Source of the DNA: JAEUUM01 sp038326165 | Lineage (GTDB): Bacteria > Bacteroidota > Bacteroidia > Chitinophagales > Saprospiraceae | DNA length: 13,188 nucleotides | Reading direction: 5' to 3' | Assembly: GCA_038326165.1 (NCBI GenBank) | Contig: JBBQJT010000071.1 | Coordinates: 1-13,188, forward strand | Shown here: positions 1 through 6,240 of the stretch, one piece after another | How positions within the stretch are numbered: position 1 is the first letter of the stretch | How the letters are laid out: every line of letters starts with the position of its first letter | The notes under the pieces: generated by a model | The model's input: only the letters and a program-made list of their open reading frames with translations | The model's database searches: none | What the model was told of the DNA's origin: nothing | Translations under genes and position numbers: made by a program

Positions 1-1649
1 ATGTCGGTAATAGCTCCTGATGGTATAAAACCCGAATTAACAATTGTTTGCTCTTGTCCAGCAATCCAACGTTGGAGATTAGGATTAAATCCCCCATTAC
101 TATGCATTGTTCCATAAGCCTTATCGGCACAAGCTGGACCACAATGGTAGGCCCACATTTCTATGGTAGCACAACGCCCAGCACCAGTGGCTGTTCCATC
201 ACCATATCCATTATTGGCTATAATGTAGTTGATATTTGCAAGCCAATAATTTGGTGTACTTAACCGTTCAAAGTGGCTAACATGTGCGAATTCATGGTAA
301 CACAATTCTTTTAAGTTATCAGAGGTATTCCTACTTGTTGTATTTCGGTTTATTACAACGTCAGGTTTAACAGGTGCAAATATAATTGGTATTTGAATTG
401 TTATGCCGTAAGCAATAGGCGCAGTAACGGCACTACCGGATAATTTACTGAGGCAGGGCGCAGCACCACTGGAGGCATAGTTAGTTGAAATTACGTCAAC
501 ATCATTAAATGGCAAGGTAACGCCTCTGCTTGATGCCCAATCTCTATATTCAAAAAGTGCATTATTAATATGAGCAGACCTCCAATATCTGTGACCATTA
601 GACTCAATATCGTTGGAGTTATTGTAACAAACATCTAAATTATTAAAATTAGGACCCCACTTAACCCCAACATAATCTTTGACGATGTATTTCCAGTCTA
701 TTGCCGCAGATATATCTTTTTGGATGTACCTGATATTAATATTGTTATTGTAGAATTTTACCCACATCCAACACTTATTCTTAAACTTACGATTGGCACT
801 TGAAAAACAGCCATACTTATTGGTCCAATATTCCACCTCGGAAAACCAACTATCTTTTAGGATAACTTTGACATGCCTGACAGCTTTATAGGTTTCACAA
901 TTGCCAAATGTTGACAGTTGGGTATCTATTACACGGATGCAACCTGCAGGATTTCGAATACTGGGCAATCCGTTTTTACAATTACAATTTCCATTTACAA
1001 CTATGGGTGCTAATGCTGCAGGTGGTGGTGCATTCTCGGCATCTGAATTTGGGTCTTGACCTGCGTTTGGATCCCATCCGTCGGTAGACACTACATAACC
1101 TTCTTGATCAGGATCATATCCCAATCTTATTAAAGCTTGCCGGATTAGGTTTTCATCCGCTGAAAATAAATGCAAATTCGCTAATGTGGTGTAACTAACA
1201 GCTGGAAGGGTTCTACCTATTGGTATAACAGCATAATGAAAGCTTGGAATATTGGCAGCAACTGCGGGATCACGATAATACTCACCCATAGTTATTACTT
1301 CATAATCTAGAGGGTAATCATAGATCTCAAAATTTGATCTTACCAATAAATCCAATTCCGCATCATTTTGTGGAGAAAATTTGATGTATTGATGAGTGGC
1401 ATTTAAATTGCTGATATCTGGCTCATAAAACTCATTGTAGGCAGCTAACATATTGGCCACTGAATAAGGATTGGCTCTTATGGATCCAAGAACGGTTGTT
1501 GAAGGGAAATTAGGCAAAGTTGATTGTGAAGTTGAGTTGTTTGAACCACCACTTCTAAGGCCAATCTCTCCTGATGTAAATTCTTCAGATGCTACGTCAC
1601 TTTTGGGAGTAGGATTCGAATCTTTTTTGCAGCTAGACAACATAATCAT
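1..1649 (-). CDS. Putative zinc-metalloprotease-like lipoprotein, partial, start region disrupted by repeats
   Basis: An uninterrupted minus-strand frame runs from the left edge to at least 1649 (about 549 visible residues); the C-terminus is outside the window. The first in-frame ATGs (1649, 1643) lie only a few residues before LSSC-KKD, a lipobox with Cys encoded at 1631-1629. A hydrophobic stretch (TLFLLITCMIM) is encoded in the same frame just upstream, so the true protein should begin further up, at the ATG at 1704. That ATG is out of frame because of a 7-bp repeat array (1672-1699). Visible domains, numbered from 1649: an N-terminal region low in recognisable motifs, an acidic/proline linker near residues 190-215, a Cys-rich segment with PAGCIRVIDTQ and EYWTNKYGCF resembling a carboxypeptidase-regulatory-like beta domain, then HEFAHVSHF at 452-460. 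HEFAH matches the HExxH zinc site; Glu497 in ATIEMWAY, about 41 residues later, could be the third ligand as in gluzincins. A surface-anchored peptidase role is inferred; no family name is certain. Confidence 0.75.
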   Translation of the reverse strand, partial: MIMLSSCKKDSNPTPKSDVASEEFTSGEIGLRSGGSNNSTSQSTLPNFPSTTVLGSIRANPYSVANMLAAYNEFYEPDISNLNATHQYIKFSPQNDAELDLLVRSNFEIYDYPLDYEVITMGEYYRDPAVAANIPSFHYAVIPIGRTLPAVSYTTLANLHLFSADENLIRQALIRLGYDPDQEGYVVSTDGWDPNAGQDPNSDAENAPPPAALAPIVVNGNCNCKNGLPSIRNPAGCIRVIDTQLSTFGNCETYKAVRHVKVILKDSWFSEVEYWTNKYGCFSSANRKFKNKCWMWVKFYNNNINIRYIQKDISAAIDWKYIVKDYVGVKWGPNFNNLDVCYNNSNDIESNGHRYWRSAHINNALFEYRDWASSRGVTLPFNDVDVISTNYASSGAAPCLSKLSGSAVTAPIAYGITIQIPIIFAPVKPDVVINRNTTSRNTSDNLKELCYHEFAHVSHFERLSTPNYWLANINYIIANNGYGDGTATGAGRCATIEMWAYHCGPACADKAYGTMHSNGGFNPNLQRWIAGQEQTIVNSGFIPSGAITD

Positions 1650-1671
1650 ACAAGTTATTAACAGAAATAAT

Positions 1672-1699
1672 GTTGAATGTTGAATGTTGAATGTTGAAT
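1672..1699 (-). repeat. Four perfect tandem copies of a 7-bp unit in the lipoprotein start region
   Basis: On the plus strand the unit is GTTGAAT, present four times without mismatch (1672-1678, 1679-1685, 1686-1692, 1693-1699); on the coding strand it is ATTCAAC. It lies between ATG 1704 and the lipobox. From the ATG at 1704 to the in-frame ATG at 1649 is 55 nt, so the present array leaves the ATG one base out of frame, and it stops at a TAG overlapping the lipobox codons. With three or six copies it would be in frame and encode MQFNIQHSTLFLLITC followed by MIMLSSC, a well-formed lipoprotein signal peptide. A TAA lies immediately upstream in the gene frame (before TCATGC), so no other upstream ATG can serve. 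Confidence 0.9.
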
Positions 1700-1772
1700 T
1701 GCATGATTATTGGTTTTTAGATAAGTAAAGATACTGTAAAGTTAATACCATTTCATTGTAGAATCAAATTAA

Positions 1773-1816
1773 ATTGTTGAATAATTATGTTAAAATTTTA
1801 CATTGTTGATAATTAT
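1773..1816. repeat. Pair of AT-rich direct repeats around a palindrome
   Basis: ATTGTTGAATAATTAT (1773-1788) recurs as ATTGTTGATAATTAT (1802-1816), differing by one deleted A, 29 bp apart. The palindrome TAAAATTTTA sits between them. Both copies contain the 8-mer ATAATTAT, which occurs again inside the 16-bp palindrome at 2054-2069. This could be an operator cluster, but high AT content makes chance repeats more likely here. Confidence 0.45.
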
Positions 1817-2053
1817 TTTGAGAACTCTTGATTCCACCCAACCACTTGTCAATTCATTTTGGCTCCAAACTCCTAAAAATCCAAATAGAATAGTTAAGCC
1901 ACACCATTGGATCGAAAAAACGACCAGCTGGCGCCCATTTGAGTATAAGAATTATAGGATTTATAAAGCTTCCTGAGAGGTAGTGCCACTTCGATATAAC
2001 TGCTGCAATCAATTGTCAATATGTGTAAAGGAATCATTCTAGTCTTTAAATTC

Positions 2054-2069
2054 GTTAATAATTATTAAC
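2054..2069. promoter_or_regulatory. 16-bp perfect palindrome upstream of aconitase
   Basis: GTTAATAATTATTAAC is its own reverse complement and ends 24 bp before the aconitase ATG. The form GTTAAT-N4-ATTAAC suits binding by a symmetric dimeric regulator, and the spacing resembles CRP/FNR-type sites (5-bp arms separated by four bases), though the arms do not match the TTGAT consensus. It could equally be in the 5' leader. The regulator is unknown. Confidence 0.45.
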
Positions 2070-2093
2070 TTCACGTTCTCTAAACGTCAACCT

Positions 2094-4370
2094 ATGTCAG
2101 CAATATTTGATCTTGAGATGATACGTCATCTATATTCTGGTTTTTCTGCTAAAGTAAAAGCAGCCAAGCAACACCTTGGACGACCATTGACACTCAGCGA
2201 AAAAATTCTTTTCACACACTTGCACGAGGACTCTCCTCTTAAGGATTATGAGCGCGGTAAGGATTATGTATATTTTAACCCTGACCGAGTAGCTATGCAG
2301 GACGCAACCGCTCAAATGGCTTTGTTGCAATTCGATATGGCTGGCAAAACCAAAGCTGCTGTGCCATCAACTGTGCATTGTGATCACTTGATTCAAGCTA
2401 AATCAGGCGCAGAAACGGATCTTAAAACTGCATTGGACGAAAGCTCTGAAGTGTTTTCTTTTTTGCAATCGATTTCTAATAAATATGGTATTGGTTTTTG
2501 GAAACCAGGAGCAGGTATCATCCACCAGATTGTTCTTGAAAATTATGCTTTCCCAGGTGGAATGATGATCGGAACGGATTCTCACACAGTTAATGCAGGT
2601 GGTTTGGGTATGGTAGCAATCGGTATTGGTGGTGCTGATGCCGTCGATGTGATGTCTGGCATGGCATGGGAGCTAAAAATGCCTAAGCTGATTGGCGTGA
2701 AATTGACAGGTAAACTAAATGGCTGGGCATCATCGAAGGATGTAATCCTTAAAGTTGCAGGAATTTTAACCGTTAAGGGCGGAACTGGTGCAATTGTAGA
2801 ATATTTTGGTCCTGGAGCTGTTTCCTTATCATGCACCGGAAAAGGAACTATATGTAACATGGGCGCAGAAATTGGCGCAACTACCTCAACATTTGGATAT
2901 GATGACAGTATGCGCAGATATCTCAAGGCCACCAGTCGAGCCGATGTTGCAGCCTTGGCAGACTCAATAGCTGATGATCTTACCGGCGATCCAGAAGTTT
3001 ATGCAAATCCTGAAAAATATTTCGACCAAGTAATAGAAATTGATCTGGATACCTTGGAGCCACATGTCAACGGACCTTATACTCCGGATCTGGCATGGCC
3101 CATATCTAAGTTTGCCCAAGCTGTTCGTGACAACAACTATCCAAAAGAATTAGAGGTTGGTTTGATTGGGTCGTGCACCAACTCAAGTTATGAGGATCTT
3201 GATCGTGCTGCATCTGTAGCCCGCCAAGCCAAAGCAAAGAACTTAAAGGTCAAATCCGAATTCACGGTCACTCCAGGTTCGGAACTGATTCGTTTCACGG
3301 TAGAAAGAGATGGTTTATTAGATGCTTTTGAGGAAATAGGTGGTGTAATACTTGCCAACGCTTGTGGACCTTGTATTGGACAATGGGACAGACACACTAC
3401 GGACCCATCCAAGAAAAACTCGATCATTACCTCTTTTAATAGAAATTTCTCAAAAAGGAATGATGGCAATCCCAACACACACGCTTTTGTTGCTTCACCT
3501 GAATTGGTCACAGCATTGGTAATAGCAGGTGATCTGACTTTCAATCCTCTTACCGATAAGTTGATGAACGAAGTTGGTGAAATGGTAATGCTGGATCCGC
3601 CAACAGGAGCAGAATTACCAGCAAAAGGATTCGATGTTGAGGATGCAGGATACGTTGCTCCAGCAGCAGACGGAAGTAAGGTTCAAGTTTTGGTTTCACC
3701 CGATAGCAAAAGATTGCAGTTGTTGAAGCCATTTGTTCCAGTCGATAATGCACAATTGCAAAATATGCGCCTGTTGATCAAAGTAAAAGGTAAGTGTACA
3801 ACTGACCACATCTCAATGGCAGGTCCTTGGTTAGAATTTCGTGGTCACCTAGAAAATATTTCGAATAATTGCTACATAGGAGCCGTCAACTCATTTAATG
3901 ATGAATCCAATAAGGTGCTTAATCTTGACAACGACACCTATATGAAAGTGCCTGATAGTGCAAGACACTACCAAGCAGCCGGAATAAGTACCATCATTTT
4001 TGGTGAGGAAAATCTCGGTGAAGGATCCAGCAGAGAACATGCTGCAATGGAACCAAGATACCTTGGCGTCAAGGCAGTTGTTGTAAAATCTTTTGCCCGT
4101 ATTCATGAAACCAACTTGAAGAAACAGGGAATGTTGGCTTTGACATTTATCAACAAAGATGATTACGACAAAGTAAGACAGGATGATTCAATCAGTATTC
4201 AAGGCTTGGATACTTTTGCGCCAGGCAAAAATCTGATTGTTGTTTTGAACCATGTCGATGGAACTTCCGAATCATTTGAAGTATCTCACAGTTACAGCCC
4301 ACAACAAATAGAATGGGTCAAAGCAGGTAGTGCATTAAATAAAATTCGAAAGGATCAAGGAGTATTTTAG
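2094..4370 (+). CDS. acnA: Aconitate hydratase (mitochondrial-type aconitase)
   Basis: Interconverts citrate and isocitrate through cis-aconitate in the TCA cycle; cytoplasmic, with a [4Fe-4S] cluster. The 758-residue length and the N-terminal sequence fit the mitochondrial-type aconitase found in many Bacteroidota rather than the ~890-residue E. coli AcnA/IRP1 class, so the symbol is only a convenience. Cluster ligands are visible: Cys361 in GSCTNSS and Cys424 and Cys427 in ANACGPCIGQW. Substrate-binding arginine regions are present in SFNRNFSKRNDGN and, in the swivelling C-terminal domain, in GSSREHAAMEPR. The N-terminal STVHCDHL and GTDSHTVNAGGLG signatures are intact. No truncation or missing key residue is seen. 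The ATG at 2094 fits the usual start; no Shine-Dalgarno is evident, as is typical for this phylum. The next gene, mscL, begins 56 bp downstream on the same strand and is functionally unrelated. Confidence 0.97.
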   Translation: MSAIFDLEMIRHLYSGFSAKVKAAKQHLGRPLTLSEKILFTHLHEDSPLKDYERGKDYVYFNPDRVAMQDATAQMALLQFDMAGKTKAAVPSTVHCDHLIQAKSGAETDLKTALDESSEVFSFLQSISNKYGIGFWKPGAGIIHQIVLENYAFPGGMMIGTDSHTVNAGGLGMVAIGIGGADAVDVMSGMAWELKMPKLIGVKLTGKLNGWASSKDVILKVAGILTVKGGTGAIVEYFGPGAVSLSCTGKGTICNMGAEIGATTSTFGYDDSMRRYLKATSRADVAALADSIADDLTGDPEVYANPEKYFDQVIEIDLDTLEPHVNGPYTPDLAWPISKFAQAVRDNNYPKELEVGLIGSCTNSSYEDLDRAASVARQAKAKNLKVKSEFTVTPGSELIRFTVERDGLLDAFEEIGGVILANACGPCIGQWDRHTTDPSKKNSIITSFNRNFSKRNDGNPNTHAFVASPELVTALVIAGDLTFNPLTDKLMNEVGEMVMLDPPTGAELPAKGFDVEDAGYVAPAADGSKVQVLVSPDSKRLQLLKPFVPVDNAQLQNMRLLIKVKGKCTTDHISMAGPWLEFRGHLENISNNCYIGAVNSFNDESNKVLNLDNDTYMKVPDSARHYQAAGISTIIFGEENLGEGSSREHAAMEPRYLGVKAVVVKSFARIHETNLKKQGMLALTFINKDDYDKVRQDDSISIQGLDTFAPGKNLIVVLNHVDGTSESFEVSHSYSPQQIEWVKAGSALNKIRKDQGVF

Positions 4371-4382
4371 TTTGTGTGTGAC

Positions 4383-4417
4383 TTTTAGTTAACATTGCGT
4401 CTATTAACTAACTAAAA
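4383..4417 (+). terminator. Possible weak hairpin between aconitase and mscL
   Basis: TTTTAGTTA (4383-4391) is the reverse complement of TAACTAAAA (4409-4417); an alternative pairing joins TTAGTTAA (4385-4392) and TTAACTAA (4404-4411). The stem is AT-rich and there is no strong trailing U-tract, so this may be a weak terminator, a leader structure of mscL, or an operator-like dyad. Confidence 0.35.
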
Positions 4418-4426
4418 TACACTAAC

Positions 4427-4834
4427 ATGGGAATGATTTCGGAATTTAAAGAGTTCGCCTACAAAGGAAACTTGGTGGACACCGCGGTAGCTTTTGTAAT
4501 GGGGGCTGCTTTTGGTAAGGTTATTACTGCTTTTGTTGAAGGTATGTTTGCTCCATTAACTGGTCTATTGCTGGGCGGCGTTAATTTGGAAGAACAAAAG
4601 TCAGTTATTAAAGCAGAGGTAAAAGACGCTGCCGGTGTACTTACATCGCCCGAAGTAGCAGTAAAATGGGGAGAGTTCATCACTGCTACAATTGATTTTA
4701 CCATCGTGGCTTTTGTGATGTTTATGATCCTTAAGGCAGTGAATAAAATGAGAAAAACGCAAGAAGAAGCACCTGCCGCTGCTCCTGCTCAAGAAGTTCT
4801 ACTTGCAGAGATCCGCGATTTACTAAAAAAGTAA
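4427..4834 (+). CDS. mscL: Large-conductance mechanosensitive channel MscL
   Basis: An inner-membrane homopentameric channel that opens under membrane tension and releases solutes during hypo-osmotic shock. The 135-residue length is typical. The N-terminal amphipathic helix (ISEFKEFAYKGN) leads into the first membrane helix with the conserved NLVDTAVAFVMGAAFG motif (about residues 15-40), the pore-lining segment. A periplasmic loop (about 50-85) follows, then the second membrane helix (about 86-107, TIDFTIVAFVMFMILKAVNK), an Ala/Pro/Glu-rich linker, and the C-terminal bundle helix EVLLAEIRDLLKK. The start at 4427 (MGMISEF) is supported by alignment with the family; the ATG two codons later is possible. 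A strong hairpin follows at 4854-4885, so transcription of mscL probably ends there. Confidence 0.96.
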   Translation: MGMISEFKEFAYKGNLVDTAVAFVMGAAFGKVITAFVEGMFAPLTGLLLGGVNLEEQKSVIKAEVKDAAGVLTSPEVAVKWGEFITATIDFTIVAFVMFMILKAVNKMRKTQEEAPAAAPAQEVLLAEIRDLLKK

Positions 4835-4853
4835 TTCTAAAAATACAGATAGC

Positions 4854-4885
4854 AAAAGAACTCAGATGAATTTCTGGGTTCTTTT
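4854..4885 (+). terminator. Hairpin terminator after mscL
   Basis: AAAAGAACTCAGA (4854-4866) pairs with TCTGGGTTCTTTT (4873-4885), a 13-bp stem with a single G-U wobble and a 6-nt loop (TGAATT). The 3' arm ends in a T-run and begins 38 bp after the mscL stop. The A-tract/T-tract arms suggest it could also work on the opposite strand, but no minus-strand gene ends here. Confidence 0.8.
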
Positions 4886-4929
4886 CATTTCATAAAATAA
4901 GGGCTGAAAAACTTGTACTGCATCAGGAT

Positions 4930-4941
4930 TTTCATGAAATT
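4930..4941. promoter_or_regulatory. TTTCATGAAA palindrome upstream of trhO
   Basis: The 10-bp palindrome TTTCATGAAA followed by TT lies 73 bp before the trhO start. The same 12 bases occur just upstream of the LytTR gene (9758-9769), and the palindrome recurs inside the phosphoesterase gene (7543-7556). A shared operator is possible; function unknown. Confidence 0.3.
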
Positions 4942-5014
4942 TGTGCCTTAGATCGAGAGGTCTGTAAACAAGACAAGACTGCAACTTGTATTTTTTGCTT
5001 ACAAACTCAACAAA

Positions 5015-6058
5015 ATGAAATTATTCAATAAGGTAAACGGGCAGGAACTCAAGCACCGTTTGCAAACAAGTTCTGAGAAAAGAACAACTATTTCCTTTTA
5101 CAGGTACCACTATATTCTTCAACCTAAAATTTTTAGAAATCATCTTTATATTTTGTTGGATCAAATAGAAGTGTTGGGGCGAATCTACCTTGCTTATGAA
5201 GGAATCAACGGGCAGATTTCAGTGCCAAGTCATCGAGTAAACGAGCTCAGAGCAGCAATGGATACGATCATCTTCTTGCAAGGAATACGATTCAACCAAG
5301 CAGTAGAAGATGACGGAAAGTCATTTTTCAAACTCGCCATTAAGGTTAGAGAAAAAATAGTAGCAGACGGGCTACCTGATCATGAGTACGATGTCACTCA
5401 GGCAGGCATCCACGTTAATGCCCAAGATTTCAACAGAATTCTAGAAGACCCCAATACCATCACTATCGACATGAGGAACCATTATGAAAGTGAAGTTGGT
5501 CATTTCCAAGGGGCAGTTACACCTGACGTAGTAACATTCAGAGAATCACTGCCAGTCATTGAACAGCAATTGGAGGGTATGAAGGACAAGAATTTGTTGA
5601 TGTATTGTACCGGTGGTATCCGATGTGAGAAAGCCAGTGCTTTTTTTAAACACAAAGGATTTAAGAATGTTTTTCAATTGGATGGTGGAATCATCGAATA
5701 TGCCCACCAAGTTCAATCAAAAAATTTGGAGAACAAATTCCTCGGAAAGAACTTTGTTTTTGATGAAAGATTGGGTGAAAAAATTGGTAATGAAATTATT
5801 GCCAAATGTCATCAATGCGGGTCCACATGCGATACACATGTTAACTGTGCAAATGATGCCTGTCATCTTTTGTTCATTCAATGCGAATCATGTAAGTCAA
5901 AATTTCAATCGTGTTGTTCAAGCAAATGCAGGGACTTCAACCAGTTAAGTGTTGACGAGCAAACAGAGTTGAAAAGGACAACAAGCTTCAATGGAACCAA
6001 ATTTGGTAAAGGGAGATACAAAGCCCAAAAAGCTGGTGTTGATATGGATTTGAGTTGA
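5015..6058 (+). CDS. trhO: tRNA uridine(34) hydroxylase TrhO (YceA-type rhodanese protein)
   Basis: Family members hydroxylate U34 of certain tRNAs to 5-hydroxyuridine in an oxygen-dependent reaction, the first step to wobble modifications that widen codon reading; a cytoplasmic enzyme. The 347-residue protein has the family layout: an N-terminal domain with FYRYHYI and the YEGINGQISVP signature (about residues 28-75), a middle linker, a rhodanese domain (about 125-225) with the catalytic loop YCTGGIRCEKAS, giving candidate active-site Cys198 and second Cys204, then LDGGIIEYAHQ. The C-terminal part is Cys-rich (CHQCG, CDTH, NCAND, CESCKSKF, CCSSKC), consistent with a zinc-binding tail. The ATG at 5015 is chosen because the N-terminal domain begins soon after it. 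It is probably monocistronic: a terminator lies upstream, and the next gene is convergent. Confidence 0.95.
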   Translation: MKLFNKVNGQELKHRLQTSSEKRTTISFYRYHYILQPKIFRNHLYILLDQIEVLGRIYLAYEGINGQISVPSHRVNELRAAMDTIIFLQGIRFNQAVEDDGKSFFKLAIKVREKIVADGLPDHEYDVTQAGIHVNAQDFNRILEDPNTITIDMRNHYESEVGHFQGAVTPDVVTFRESLPVIEQQLEGMKDKNLLMYCTGGIRCEKASAFFKHKGFKNVFQLDGGIIEYAHQVQSKNLENKFLGKNFVFDERLGEKIGNEIIAKCHQCGSTCDTHVNCANDACHLLFIQCESCKSKFQSCCSSKCRDFNQLSVDEQTELKRTTSFNGTKFGKGRYKAQKAGVDMDLS

Positions 6059-6062
6059 ATGA

Positions 6063-6084
6063 AAAATCCAAATTAGCGGATTTT
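6063..6084 (+). terminator. Possible hairpin terminator after trhO
   Basis: AAAATCC (6063-6069) pairs with GGATTTT (6078-6084) around an 8-nt loop, starting 5 bp after the trhO stop. The stem is short and the trailing sequence is GCCTTT rather than a pure T-run, so it is a modest candidate. Confidence 0.45.
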
Positions 6085-6131
6085 GCCTTTCAGCAAAGCC
6101 TCTTATATCTACGAAAATCTTTTATTTCATC

Positions 6132-6154
6132 AATTCAGTGTCTAACGCTGAATT
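6132..6154 (+). repeat. Palindromic dispersed element, copy 1, in convergent intergenic region
   Basis: AATTCAGTG (6132-6140) pairs with CGCTGAATT (6146-6154), a 9-bp stem with one G-U wobble and the loop TCTAA. The element lies between the convergent 3' ends of trhO and the phosphoesterase gene and could help terminate either. Its reverse complement recurs with 21 of 23 matching bases at 12778-12800, at the 3' end of the DUF2306-like gene. A looser relative (14 of 16 bases) is at 12972-12987. Confidence 0.7.
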
Positions 6155-6240
6155 TGGGCCGTATTATTATTCAGTTAAGAACATTGGATTTCTAATGACC
6201 TGAATATGCTTCCATTAAATCGTGTCAAATATAATAAAAG

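Larger units (their letters stand above)
1705..2093. other. Divergent AT-rich intergenic region between lipoprotein and aconitase
   Basis: No convincing gene or tRNA is visible. It should hold the promoters for both divergent genes, but no exact TAnnTTTG element with a spaced TTG was found for either. It contains two near-identical AT-rich direct repeats (1773-1788 and 1802-1816), a 10-bp palindrome TAAAATTTTA between them (1791-1800), and a 16-bp palindrome close to the aconitase start (2054-2069). The middle part (about 1830-2040) shows nothing recognisable. Confidence 0.6.

Noticed and set aside
48..263. Short plus-strand frames at 48-263 and 1471-1683
   Set aside because: Both lie opposite the long open minus-strand lipoprotein frame, whose composition and HEFAH motif are protein-like.
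2130..4106. Several minus-strand frames of 60-118 residues under aconitase
   Set aside because: They lie opposite a complete, well-conserved aconitase and have no recognisable domains or start context.
6140..6146. GTCTAAC / GTTAGAY motifs resembling integron attC core sites, also near 12786
   Set aside because: A true attC needs paired R'' and R' sites within about 60-140 bp. Here single motifs lie 6.6 kb apart, around housekeeping genes, and no integrase is present.
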